Below are positions 54,527-62,400 of a DNA stretch of 64,000 bases, piece after piece. Both the position numbers and the translations under genes were made by a program. The DNA lies in assembly GCF_902499115.1 (NCBI RefSeq), contig NZ_CABVPN010000029.1, positions 39,308 through 103,307 on the forward strand, in the 5' to 3' direction. Source of the stretch: Burkholderia diffusa (GTDB lineage: Bacteria > Pseudomonadota > Gammaproteobacteria > Burkholderiales > Burkholderiaceae). The stretch's first letter is position 1. Every line of letters begins with the position of its first letter. The notes under the pieces are model-generated. The model had not been told where the DNA came from. It worked only from the letters and a program-made list of their open reading frames with translations, and did not search any database.

Positions 54527-54826
54527 ATGTCATCCCGACAACATACGGGCCACGAATACAGCCACGCTCGCGCGCACGAAGGCGAGCGCACGCAGCAGGA
54601 CCACGACAAGGGCGGCCACCAGACGGGGCACGGCAAGGCGCCGGGCCCGGTCGACGTGCAGAAGGCGCTGAAGGGGATGGACTATCCGGCGAGCAAGTCG
54701 GAAGTCGTCCAGTGCGCGGAGCGCTCGCACGCCGACCCGCGCGTAATCGACATGCTCAGGCAGATACCCGATCGCGAATATGGCACGCCGGCATCGGTAT
54801 CGAAGGAGCTCGGGCGGCTGATGTGA
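54527..54826 (+). CDS. DUF2795 domain protein
   Basis: 99 residues. The first 40 are His/Gln-rich and polar (HTGHEYSHARAHEGERTQQDHDKGGHQ), followed by the DUF2795 core VDVQKALKGMDYPASKSEVVQCAERSHADPRVIDMLRQIPDREYGTPASVSKELG. The domain is small and helical; its function is unknown, though it often appears in stress operons. GAAGGAGG is a strong ribosome site 7 bp before the ATG. It follows the SDR gene by 46 bp. Confidence 0.9.
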   Translation: MSSRQHTGHEYSHARAHEGERTQQDHDKGGHQTGHGKAPGPVDVQKALKGMDYPASKSEVVQCAERSHADPRVIDMLRQIPDREYGTPASVSKELGRLM

Positions 54827-54893
54827 GCGCCGCCACGTCGCGTCGCGCACGCCGTCGCGTGTGCGGCAGCTTACGGTCACGAGGAGCACGAAC

Positions 54894-55460
54894 ATGGCGA
54901 TGATCGTCGCAGGACGCTTCACGACGTTCCATGAAGCGGAAGGTGGCGCGCGCCACCTTTACGAGCGCGCGTTCGGCCCGGACGACGTGTCGATCTTCTT
55001 CCTGAACCCGGGCGGCCAGCACGCGCGCTTTCCGATCGGCGGCGACGTATATGCCGATACGGCCGCGAAGCCGGGTGGCCGCGGCGCGATGGTCGGCGCG
55101 CTGCGCGGGCTGCTGATCGGCGCGATCGTCGGGCTGATCGTCTATGCGCTCGGCGTGCACTACTGGTTCGTGCCGGCCGCCGGCGCGCTCGCCGGTGCGT
55201 ATCTCGGCGCATTCGGCGGCGCGCTCGGGCGGATGCGCGGCGAGCAGGCCGAAGGCAAAGGCACGCTTGCGCATACCGAAACCGGCGTGATTCTGGCCGC
55301 ACGCGTGACGGCGACGAACGCGGCCGCCGCGGAAGACGTGCTGCGTGCGACCGGCGCGCAATCGATCGAGCGCGTCGAGGGTGACTGGCACGACGGCGAG
55401 TGGCGCGACTTCGATCCGGTGCGCCGGCCGGACGGCACCGCGCAGGGCCGCCCGCGCTGA
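54894..55460 (+). CDS. Membrane protein with glycine-rich helix pair
   Basis: 188 residues. A soluble start (VAGRFTTFHEAEGGARHLYERAFGPDDVSIFFLNPGGQHARFPIGGDVYAD) resembles domains of the general-stress type. Then come two hydrophobic Gly/Ala-rich helices (ALRGLLIGAIVGLIVYALG and PAAGALAGAYLGAFGGALG), and a C-terminal soluble part (GVILAARVTATNAAAAEDVLRATGAQSIERVEGDW) like half of a ferredoxin-like fold. It may be an envelope stress protein. GAGGAG precedes the ATG. Confidence 0.75.
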   Translation: MAMIVAGRFTTFHEAEGGARHLYERAFGPDDVSIFFLNPGGQHARFPIGGDVYADTAAKPGGRGAMVGALRGLLIGAIVGLIVYALGVHYWFVPAAGALAGAYLGAFGGALGRMRGEQAEGKGTLAHTETGVILAARVTATNAAAAEDVLRATGAQSIERVEGDWHDGEWRDFDPVRRPDGTAQGRPR

Positions 55461-55523
55461 ACGAGTCGTTTCCGCCTGCGCCTGCAGCGCGGCGTGCCGC
55501 AGCGCGGGCCGGTGCGCGGTACA

Positions 55524-55539
55524 CGGCACGCAGCTTGCG
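55524..55539 (+). promoter_or_regulatory. Sigma-54 (-24/-12) promoter before the second stress operon
   Basis: CGGCACGCAGCTTGCG: GGCACG and TTGC exact, GG-10 nt-GC spacing, first and last positions off. It lies 34 bp before ATG 55573 and is nearly identical in form to the promoter at 52951. Confidence 0.75.
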
Positions 55540-55572
55540 ATGCATTCGCGACACCCGTTCAAGGAGGAACCC

Positions 55573-56430
55573 ATGACCATCGCCAGGACACCGCCGTCCC
55601 AGACGCAGACGCAACAGCCGGGCCACGAGCGGGAGATGCATCCGAAGCCGCGCGACGAAGCGGCCGATTACGTCGGCAGCGGCAAGCTGGCCGGCAGGGT
55701 CGCGCTCGTGACGGGCGGCGACAGCGGGATCGGCCGCGCGGTCGCGATCGGTTTCGCGAAGGAGGGCGCTGACGTCGCGATCGTGTACCTGAACGAATCG
55801 GACGATGCCGCGCACACGAAGCGCCTGATCGAGCAGGCGGGGCGGCGTTGCGAGGCGATCGCATGCGACGTCGGCGACCGCCGGCAGGCACGCGACGCGG
55901 TCGCGCGCACGGTCGAGCGGTTGGGACGCCTCGACGTGCTGGTCAACAACGCGGGCGAACAGCATCCGCAGCAGGGCATCGAGGACGTGACCGAGGAACA
56001 GCTCGAAGGCACGTTCCGCACGAACGTGTACGGAATGGTGTTCTGCACGCAGGCCGCGCTGCCGCACATGAAGGCGGGCGGGCGCATCGTCAATACCGCG
56101 TCGGTGACCGCGTATCACGGCAGCCCGAAGCTGCCCGACTACTCGGCGACCAAGGGCGCGATCGTCGCGTTCACGCGCTCGCTGTCGATCGAGCTGGCCG
56201 AGCGCGACATTCGCGTGAATGCCGTCGCGCCCGGCCCGATCTGGACGCCGCTGATTCCGTCGACCTTCACCGCCGAACAGGTATCGAAGTTCGGCGCGAA
56301 CGTGCCGCTCAAGCGGCCGGGGCAGCCGGACGAGCTGATCGGCTGCTACGTGCTGCTCGCGTCCGAAGGCGCGAGTTACATGACGGGACAGACCTTGCAT
56401 CCGAACGGCGGGTCGATCGTCGGCGGGTGA
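55573..56430 (+). CDS. Short-chain dehydrogenase/reductase (YghA/YhdF-like)
   Basis: 285 residues. A polar N-terminal extension (QTQTQQPGHEREMHPKPRDEAADYVGSGKLAGR) leads to the Rossmann motif VALVTGGDSGIGRAVAIGFAKEGADVAIVYL (about 43-73), NNAG near 124, and SATKGAIVAFTRSLSIELA (Tyr-x3-Lys, with the Tyr at DYSATKG near 193). The C-terminus YMTGQTLHPNGGSIVGG is typical of the general-stress SDR branch (YghA, YhdF). AAGGAGG precedes the ATG. It heads a run of three genes behind a sigma-54 promoter. Confidence 0.93.
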   Translation: MTIARTPPSQTQTQQPGHEREMHPKPRDEAADYVGSGKLAGRVALVTGGDSGIGRAVAIGFAKEGADVAIVYLNESDDAAHTKRLIEQAGRRCEAIACDVGDRRQARDAVARTVERLGRLDVLVNNAGEQHPQQGIEDVTEEQLEGTFRTNVYGMVFCTQAALPHMKAGGRIVNTASVTAYHGSPKLPDYSATKGAIVAFTRSLSIELAERDIRVNAVAPGPIWTPLIPSTFTAEQVSKFGANVPLKRPGQPDELIGCYVLLASEGASYMTGQTLHPNGGSIVGG

Positions 56431-56458
56431 CGATTCTGCCCACACAAGGAGAAAGCGC

Positions 56459-57070
56459 ATGAAACAGCCCAACTGGACGATCGCGGCGCTCGCCGCGGGT
56501 GTACTCGCGGTGTCGGGATTCGCGCATGCACAGATGCCGAGCGAGCCGCCCGCATCGAATTCGCACGTGCCGGGCGGCGTGATCAACCCGACGTCGGGTG
56601 CCGGCGCGGGCGATCCGGGCATCGCGAAAGCACCGCAGGGCGTCGATGCGGAATTCGTCGACAAGGCCGCGCTGGCCGGCAAGGCCGAGGTGCAGGCGAG
56701 CCAGCTCGCGCTGGAGCAGGCGCAGTCCGCGGACGTGCGCACGTTCGCGAAGAGGATGGTGGCCGACCATGGCAAGGCCGCTATGAAGCTCAACGAGATT
56801 GCCGCGCGCAAGGGCATGAAACCGCAGGTCGAGCAGATCACGGATCCGGACGTCGAGGCATTGCGCGGCAAGCGCGGGCACGACTTCGACACCGCCTATG
56901 TTGCCGCGGTCGGCCCGGACGCGCACAAAAAGGCGGTTGCGCTGTTCGAGGAAGAGGCGCGCGACGGCAAGGACGCGCAACTGCGTGCGTTCGCGACATC
57001 CACGCTGCCGACGCTCAGGCATCACCTCAGCATGGCGGAGGCACTCCAGCGCAAGGTGGGCGCGCAGTAA
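56459..57070 (+). CDS. Periplasmic DUF4142 protein (ferritin-like fold)
   Basis: 203 residues. A signal peptide ends near residue 24 (IAALAAGVLAVSGFAHA). A linker rich in Pro/Gly/Ser is followed by the DUF4142 helical domain: DAEFVDKAALAGKAEVQASQLALEQAQSADVRTFAKRMVADHGKAAMKLNEIA and FDTAYVAAVGPDAHKKAVALFEEEARDGKD. DUF4142 proteins are thought to have a four-helix bundle and are common in stress regulons. AAGGAG precedes the start. It lies 28 bp after the SDR gene. Confidence 0.9.
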   Translation: MKQPNWTIAALAAGVLAVSGFAHAQMPSEPPASNSHVPGGVINPTSGAGAGDPGIAKAPQGVDAEFVDKAALAGKAEVQASQLALEQAQSADVRTFAKRMVADHGKAAMKLNEIAARKGMKPQVEQITDPDVEALRGKRGHDFDTAYVAAVGPDAHKKAVALFEEEARDGKDAQLRAFATSTLPTLRHHLSMAEALQRKVGAQ

Positions 57071-57129
57071 CGCGCGTCCGTTTCAACCCCAGGGCCGCGC
57101 GGGCGGCCCGTTCTTTCGGAGAAGCAGTC

Positions 57130-57741
57130 ATGGCCCAACGACAATCGAAGCATGCAGGCATCCTCGAACTGCTCTGCCAGGCATACGAGACCGAGCTTGG
57201 CGGCGCGAAGATCTACGAGGCCGCGCTCCAGTGCGCGACCGACGAGGACCTGCACAAGGAATGGGAGAAGTACCACCGCGAAACGATGCATCACCAGGAC
57301 GTACTGCGCAAGGTATTCGAAACACTCGGCCTCGACCCGGATACGAAGTCGCCGGGCCGCGCCGCCGTGGAGGCGACCGGCAAGTCGCTCGTCCAGGTGA
57401 TCGAGCAGGCGAGGAAGCAGGCCGAGCCGGCGGTCGCGCAGGTCGTCGCGGCCGAATGCGTGGTGCTGGCCGAAACCAAGGATCACCTGAACTGGGAACT
57501 GATCGGCTATGCGGCCGACCAGTTGCGCGACGGCGACGCGGCGAAGGCACTGAAGGCTGCACACGATGAAGTCGAGGCCGACGAGGACCATCACCTGTAT
57601 CACACTCGCGGCTGGGCGCGCGAGATGTGGATCGAATCGATGGGCTTCAAGGCGGTGCTCCCGCCGCCGGAGGAAGTGAAGAAGGTCGAGTCGGCGGCCG
57701 ACGCGGCGCGTGCCGAAAAGTCGCGCGGCAAGATGATGTAA
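57130..57741 (+). CDS. Ferritin-like (diiron-type) protein
   Basis: 203 residues of all-helical type. Metal-ligand patterns are seen in four helices: AYETELGGAKIYEAAL, EKYHRETMHHQDVL (E-x2-H-type), AAECVVLAETKDHLNWEL and HDEVEADEDHHLYH. This suggests a rubrerythrin-like or manganese-catalase-like iron protein that could detoxify peroxide or store iron. The C-terminal tail (EVKKVESAADAARAEKSRGKMM) is charged. A GGAG site precedes the ATG. It is the last gene of the run from the 55524 promoter. Confidence 0.82.
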   Translation: MAQRQSKHAGILELLCQAYETELGGAKIYEAALQCATDEDLHKEWEKYHRETMHHQDVLRKVFETLGLDPDTKSPGRAAVEATGKSLVQVIEQARKQAEPAVAQVVAAECVVLAETKDHLNWELIGYAADQLRDGDAAKALKAAHDEVEADEDHHLYHTRGWAREMWIESMGFKAVLPPPEEVKKVESAADAARAEKSRGKMM

Positions 57742-57862
57742 CCATGCCGATCGGGCAACCGGGCCATGCTGCTTGCGCGGCCGCCCGGCTGTCCGATATC
57801 GTTGCTCTGCCGTCCCCGTCCGCCTCGCTTGAACGGTTGCTGACGCAACCACACCGTGCCGG

Positions 57863-58066
57863 TCAGGTCAGCATGTCCACGGCCATCACGATCACCGATC
57901 CCGCCATCAGCACGCCCGCCAGCCACCCGAACACGTTCGATGCGATGCCGCTGCCGGGCTGGCCGGCCGCATCGCGTCGCTGTGACAGCCGTCGGTACCA
58001 CGGCTGACCGGTGGATGCGGCGGTCGTGGTTTCCCGCGCCGCGTCGTTGCCGCGCGGGCCGCTCAT
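57863..58066 (-). CDS. Small membrane protein coupled to udgX
   Basis: 67 residues: a polar, Arg/Thr-rich start (PRGNDAARETTTAASTGQP) then one hydrophobic helix at the end (NVFGWLAGVLMAGSVIVMAVDM). Its ATG overlaps the udgX stop (ATGA), so it is probably translated by coupling. The single-pass tail-anchored form is unusual beside a DNA-repair gene. No family is recognised. Confidence 0.6.
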   Translation of the reverse strand: MSGPRGNDAARETTTAASTGQPWYRRLSQRRDAAGQPGSGIASNVFGWLAGVLMAGSVIVMAVDMLT

Positions 58067-58710
58067 TCGGCGTCCCCTGCTGCGCCGCGCGCGAGGCGCG
58101 ACGCAGTGCGCAGCGCGTCCACGAGCGTCCGGTATGCGTGCTCGCGCGAATCGGCGCCGCGCGTGCGCAGCACGTAGGACGGGTGATAGGTTGCGACGAC
58201 GAAACAGCCGTCGGGTGAGCGAACCGGCTTGCGCGTGCGCTCGAGCGTTGCTTCGTTGTCCTGCAGCACCGCGCGCAGTGCCGTCGCGCCGAGCGCGACG
58301 ATCACCCGCGGGCGGATCGCATCGAGTTCGCGTTCGAGCCAGTAGCGGCACGCCGCGACCTCTCGCTGCGCGGGCGTCTTGTGCAGCCGACGCTTGCCGC
58401 GCGGCTCCCATTTGAAGTGCTTTACCGCGTTGGTCAGATAGACGGACGTGCGCTCGATCCCGGCTTCGTCGAGCGCGCGGTCGAGCATGCGGCCCGCCGC
58501 GCCGACGAACGGGATGCCCCTGCGGTCTTCCTGATCGCCCGGCTGCTCGCCGACCAGCATGATGCGCGCGTCAGCAGGCCCCGCACCGGGCACTGGCTGC
58601 GTCGCATGTTCCCACAGCCCGCAGCGGCGGCAGGCGTCGAGCGTGGCTGGTGCATCGTCGGCGTCGACGAGCGAGACCGCCGAGCGCTTTGCGGACGCTT
58701 CGCGCATCAT
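58063..58710 (-). CDS. udgX: UdgX-type uracil-DNA glycosylase
   Basis: 215 residues. The UDG fold with iron-sulfur cysteines starts LDACRRCGLW and the catalytic loop GEQPGDQEDRRGIPFVGAAGRMLD. The insert KRRLHKTP (near 118-125) matches the KRRIH loop that marks UdgX, which becomes covalently joined to the uracil site through its His. Later ATYHPSYVLRTRG is the family HP(S/G) motif. Start 58710 has CAGGAAG about 8 bp upstream; the frame is open further. A sigma-54 promoter lies about 160 bp upstream. Confidence 0.9.
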   Translation of the reverse strand: MMREASAKRSAVSLVDADDAPATLDACRRCGLWEHATQPVPGAGPADARIMLVGEQPGDQEDRRGIPFVGAAGRMLDRALDEAGIERTSVYLTNAVKHFKWEPRGKRRLHKTPAQREVAACRYWLERELDAIRPRVIVALGATALRAVLQDNEATLERTRKPVRSPDGCFVVATYHPSYVLRTRGADSREHAYRTLVDALRTASRLARGAAGDAE

Positions 58711-58867
58711 GCGGTGCTTCCTGCACCCGTCGGCGCCGGGCTCGCGTCGGCGTGCGCACGACGGCGTGCTCGCCGGTGGGCGGCCAGCGGATCGAAAGCC
58801 TGTCCGGGTCGGAATATCGGTAGTGCGCGCATTGACGGTTCCCATATCGACGCTGTGCACTTCGTAC

Positions 58868-58883
58868 AGCAACCGGCGTGCCG
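58868..58883 (-). promoter_or_regulatory. Sigma-54 (-24/-12) promoter upstream of udgX
   Basis: On the minus strand CGGCACGCCGGTTGCT matches TGGCACG-N4-TTGCW at every position but the first. The transcript would start near 58857, giving about a 147-nt leader before ATG 58710. Two TGCAGTTG repeats lie just upstream (58886-58893 and 58903-58910). Confidence 0.7.
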
Positions 58884-59249
58884 CATGCAGTTGAAACGCG
58901 TGTGCAGTTGGCGCTGAGGGCAGCATCCGGTTACGGGAGAACGCCGCGATACAATTCGACCCCTACGACGATGCGGGCGCCGGCGACGTGCTGCCGTGAT
59001 GCGCGGCCGTGCCGCGGACGCCGCACCTGTCCGGAACCGGCGAGTGGCCGCGGACGATCAGGCGTGGCCGATCGGGCGCCTTACACGGCACGTGTAAAAC
59101 GGCATCGGGCGTCGCCGTGCCGAGCGCATTCGCCCGCCGCATGCGATACGGCGGCGCGGCTGGCGCATCGCAGCCGGGCATTTCCCGGCTGGGTGTGCTT
59201 GTCCGAATCGTGCAAAATACCCGGCATCAGAGATGCGGAGACCAGGCCC
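58884..59249. other. Intergenic region between udgX and the LysR gene
   Basis: About 365 bp upstream of both genes. It holds the TGCAGTTG direct repeats next to the udgX promoter. On the right, a GGAGACCAGG site precedes the GTG of the LysR gene. No further gene was supported. Confidence 0.45.
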
Positions 59250-60173
59250 GTGGGAATCAACTTCGATTTGACCGACTTGCAGGCGTTTCGCGCGGTGGTG
59301 GAGCTGGGAAGCTTCCGGAAGGCCGCCGAGGCGATCAGCATTTCGCAGCCCGCGTTGAGTCGCCGGATCGACAAACTGGAGGAAGCGCTCGGCGTGCGGC
59401 TGTTCGAGCGCACGACGCGCAGCGTCACGCTGACGACGGTCGGCCGCGTGTTCGCGCCGAGCGCCGAGCAACTGCTGGACGATCTCGACGTCGCGCTGCT
59501 TGGCATCCGCGACGTCTCGTCGAGCCGCCTCGGTCACGTGACGATCGCGTGCGTGCCGTCGGTGGCCTACTACTTTCTGCCGAACGTGATCGCGAGCTAT
59601 CATCGCCGCTTTCCGCGCATCAGGGTCAAGCTGCTCGATGCGAGCGCGAACGAGGTGCTGAGTGCCGTCATCAGCGGCGAGGCCGACTTCGGTGTGAGCT
59701 TCATGGGCAGCCAGGAGTCCGAGGTCGAGTTCAAGCTGCTGCTGCAGGAGCGATTCGTTGCCGCGTGCCGGCGCGATCATCCGCTCGCGCGCAAGAAGCG
59801 CGTGACCTGGAACGAGCTTTACGAGTACGAGTATGTGTCCGTGGACAAGACATCCGGCAATCGCTTGTTGCTCGATCAGGCATTGACGAGCGTCGCGCCG
59901 CGTGCGCCGAGCGTGTGCGAGACGCGCCACGTGACGACCATGCTCGGGCTGGTCGAGGCGGGGCTCGGCGTCGCCGCGGTGCCGTCGATGGCGATGCCCG
60001 GACACGACCATCCGCTGCTCACGAGCGTGCCCCTCGTCGAACCGGCGGTCAAGCGCCGCGTGGGCATCGTGAAACGGCGTGGACGCCCGCTGACGCCGGC
60101 CGCGGAGGAGTTTCACCGGGCGATCGTCGACGCCAGACGCGGCAGTGCGCCACACAGCGATGCATCGAAGTGA
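59250..60173 (+). CDS. LysR-family transcriptional regulator
   Basis: 307 residues from GTG 59250, with a GGAGACCAGG site upstream. The HTH lies at about 5-63 (LTDLQAFRAVVELGSFRKAAEAISISQPALSRRIDKLEEALGVRLFERTTRS). The effector domain begins near residue 90 (GHVTIACVPSVAYYFLPNVIASYHRRFPRIRVKLLD). It ends 44 bp before the GTG of the dicarboxylate carrier (same strand), so it probably controls that carrier and perhaps the tricarboxylate transport genes next to it. Confidence 0.92.
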   Translation: MGINFDLTDLQAFRAVVELGSFRKAAEAISISQPALSRRIDKLEEALGVRLFERTTRSVTLTTVGRVFAPSAEQLLDDLDVALLGIRDVSSSRLGHVTIACVPSVAYYFLPNVIASYHRRFPRIRVKLLDASANEVLSAVISGEADFGVSFMGSQESEVEFKLLLQERFVAACRRDHPLARKKRVTWNELYEYEYVSVDKTSGNRLLLDQALTSVAPRAPSVCETRHVTTMLGLVEAGLGVAAVPSMAMPGHDHPLLTSVPLVEPAVKRRVGIVKRRGRPLTPAAEEFHRAIVDARRGSAPHSDASK

Positions 60174-60216
60174 TGCATGCGACGAATACGACCGGAACAT
60201 CGAGGAAGACCACACC

Positions 60217-61539
60217 GTGAGGCTGGGAAGACCGCTGCATTCGCTCTACGTGCAGGTTCTGCTGGCGATGGCGCTCGGCGTGAGCGTCGGCCACTTCTGG
60301 CCGTCGGCAGGCGCGTCGCTCAAGCCGCTCAGCGATGCATTCGTCGGTCTCGTGCGGATGATGATCGCGCCGATCGTGTTCTGCACGATCGTCTCCGGCA
60401 TCACGTCGCTGGCGAACGGGAAGGCCATCGGGCGCACGATCGTCCGCGCGCTGGTGCTGTTCTACCTGCTGACCGCCGCCGCGCTCGCATTCGGGCTCGT
60501 CACCGCGTTCGTGCTGCGGCCCGGCGCCGGCATGCACGTCGACGTGCGCCATCTCGACGCGAGCGTTCTGGCGCAATACGCGCAGCATGCGCAACCGCGC
60601 GGACTCATCGCGTTCGCGCTGAGCGTGATCCCGGATACGATGCTCGGCGCGTTCCAGCAGGGCGAGGTGCTGCCCGTGCTGCTGCTGTCGCTGCTGTTCG
60701 GTTTTTCGCTGAACGCGTATCCGCAGGCCGGGCGGCCCGTGCTGGCGCTGATCGACGGCGTCGCGCAGATCGTCTTTCGCGTGCTCGCGATGATCATGCG
60801 GCTCGCCCCGCTCGGCGCATTCGGCGCAATGGCCTTCACGGTGGGCCGCTTCGGCATCGGTTCGGTCGGCTCGCTCGCACGGTTGATGGTGTCGTTCTAC
60901 GTGGCCTGCGGGCTGTTCGTCGCGCTGGTGCTCGCGCCGCTCGCGCGGTTGCACGGTTTCGCGTTGTGGCGGCTGTTGCGCTACATCCGCGAGGAGTTGC
61001 TGATCGTCCTCGCGACGTCGTCCACGGAACCGGTATTGCCGCGGCTGATCGTCAAGCTGGAGTCGCTCGGTTGCGACAAGGGCGTCGTGGGGCTCGTGCT
61101 GCCGGCTGGCTACTCGTTCAACCTGGACGGCACCGCGATCTATCTGACGCTCGCGGCATTGTTCATCGCCCAGGCGTGTGATGTGACGCTTTCCGCGCCG
61201 CAGATCGCGGCGATGCTGGCCATCATGCTGCTGACGTCGAAGGGCGCGGCCGGCGTGTCCGGCAGCGGGCTCGTCGCGCTCGTCGCGACGCTCGCCGTGA
61301 TGCCCGACCTGCCGGTTGCCGGCGTCGCGCTTCTGGTCGGCATCGATCGCTTCATGTCCGAGGCGCGTGCACTGACGAGCGTGATCAGCAACGCGTGCGC
61401 GGTGATCTTCGTTTCAATGCGGGAAGGGGCGTGCGATCGTGCGCGTCTCGCGCAGATGCTGAACGGGACCGGACCTGTTGGCCCGAATGGCGCCGATGGA
61501 GCGGAGTCCGGCGCCCGGCCCGACGGGAAGGCGGTCTGA
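60217..61539 (+). CDS. Dicarboxylate/amino acid:cation symporter (DAACS family, DctA/GltP type)
   Basis: 440 residues with about eight helices and re-entrant loops. Family motifs include VGLVRMMIAPIVFCTIVSGITS near 35-55, SSTEPVLPRLIVKLESLG (hairpin loop 1) and GYSFNLDGTAIYLTLAALFIAQA (NLDGT motif). SKGAAGVSGSGLVAL forms hairpin loop 2. It takes up C4-dicarboxylates or glutamate with protons or sodium. The GTG start has GAGGAAG upstream. The exact substrate is unknown; the upstream LysR is likely its regulator. Confidence 0.93.
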   Translation: MRLGRPLHSLYVQVLLAMALGVSVGHFWPSAGASLKPLSDAFVGLVRMMIAPIVFCTIVSGITSLANGKAIGRTIVRALVLFYLLTAAALAFGLVTAFVLRPGAGMHVDVRHLDASVLAQYAQHAQPRGLIAFALSVIPDTMLGAFQQGEVLPVLLLSLLFGFSLNAYPQAGRPVLALIDGVAQIVFRVLAMIMRLAPLGAFGAMAFTVGRFGIGSVGSLARLMVSFYVACGLFVALVLAPLARLHGFALWRLLRYIREELLIVLATSSTEPVLPRLIVKLESLGCDKGVVGLVLPAGYSFNLDGTAIYLTLAALFIAQACDVTLSAPQIAAMLAIMLLTSKGAAGVSGSGLVALVATLAVMPDLPVAGVALLVGIDRFMSEARALTSVISNACAVIFVSMREGACDRARLAQMLNGTGPVGPNGADGAESGARPDGKAV

Positions 61540-61563
61540 CGCGCACCTTCCCGTCGTGCGTGC

Positions 61564-62346
61564 TCAGTGTGCGGAGACCGAATCCAGCCCGGTCGATTTC
61601 ACTTCCGCCTGCACGTCGGGCGACGCGAGATAGTCGAGAAGTGCCTTCGCTTCCTGCGGGTGCTGCGCGCCCACGGGGATGCCGGCCGCGAAGCGCGTGA
61701 CGGACTGCAGCGACTCGGGAATCTTCCCGGCGAAGGTCGCGCCCTTCACGGGCAGCAGTTCGCTCACCTGCTGAAAGCCGATCTCGTAGTCGCCGTTCGC
61801 GACCACGGATGCGACCGGGATTCGCGGGACCATGGTCGCCTTCGATTTCACCTGGTCCTCGACGCCGAGCTTCCTGAACAACTCCCGCTCGATGTAGACG
61901 CCGCTCGCGCTGTCCGAGTAGGCGATCGACTTCGCATGCAGCAGAACCTGCTTGAGGCCTTCGGCGGTGCTGATGTCGGGTTTCGCCACGCCGTCGCGCA
62001 CGACCATGCCGATGCGCGAATCGGCCAGCTCGACGCGCGATCCGGCGATCACCTTGCCTTGCCGGATCAGATCGTCGAGCGCATAGCCGACCATGATCAC
62101 GGCGTCGGCCGGCTCGCCGCGCGCGAGCCGGTTCGGAATCGCTTCAGGCGATTTGCCCATCGACGGGCCGAGCGCGGTATCGAGTGTGTTGCCCGTGTGG
62201 GACGCGAACCGCGGGCCGAGCAGTTTGTAGGCGGCGGTGAAGCCGCCCGAGCTCATCACGTGCAGGTCGGCGGCCTGCACGTTCGCGGTGACCGCCGAGG
62301 TGGCGACGAGCGCTGTGGCGCAGAGTTTCAGGAGCAGGGTTTTCAT
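61564..62346 (-). CDS. Periplasmic substrate-binding protein, type-2 fold (ModA-like)
   Basis: 260 residues. A signal peptide (MKTLLLKLCATALVATSAVTANVQA) ends near residue 25. The mature protein begins ADLHVMSSGGFTAAYKLLGPRFASHTG, a ModA-like start, with later LARGEPADAVIMVGYALDDL and SASGVYIERELFRKLGV segments. No ABC permease or ATPase is adjacent; instead a proton-symporter gene of the MHS family lies 54 bp upstream on the same strand. It may bind a carboxylate rather than molybdate. Start 62346 gives the best signal peptide. Confidence 0.85.
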   Translation of the reverse strand: MKTLLLKLCATALVATSAVTANVQAADLHVMSSGGFTAAYKLLGPRFASHTGNTLDTALGPSMGKSPEAIPNRLARGEPADAVIMVGYALDDLIRQGKVIAGSRVELADSRIGMVVRDGVAKPDISTAEGLKQVLLHAKSIAYSDSASGVYIERELFRKLGVEDQVKSKATMVPRIPVASVVANGDYEIGFQQVSELLPVKGATFAGKIPESLQSVTRFAAGIPVGAQHPQEAKALLDYLASPDVQAEVKSTGLDSVSAH

Positions 62347-62400
62347 GGTCGTGGTCTTGGCCGTGTGGAGTCGGGACAGGTCGTTCGGCATGAGGAGGTT

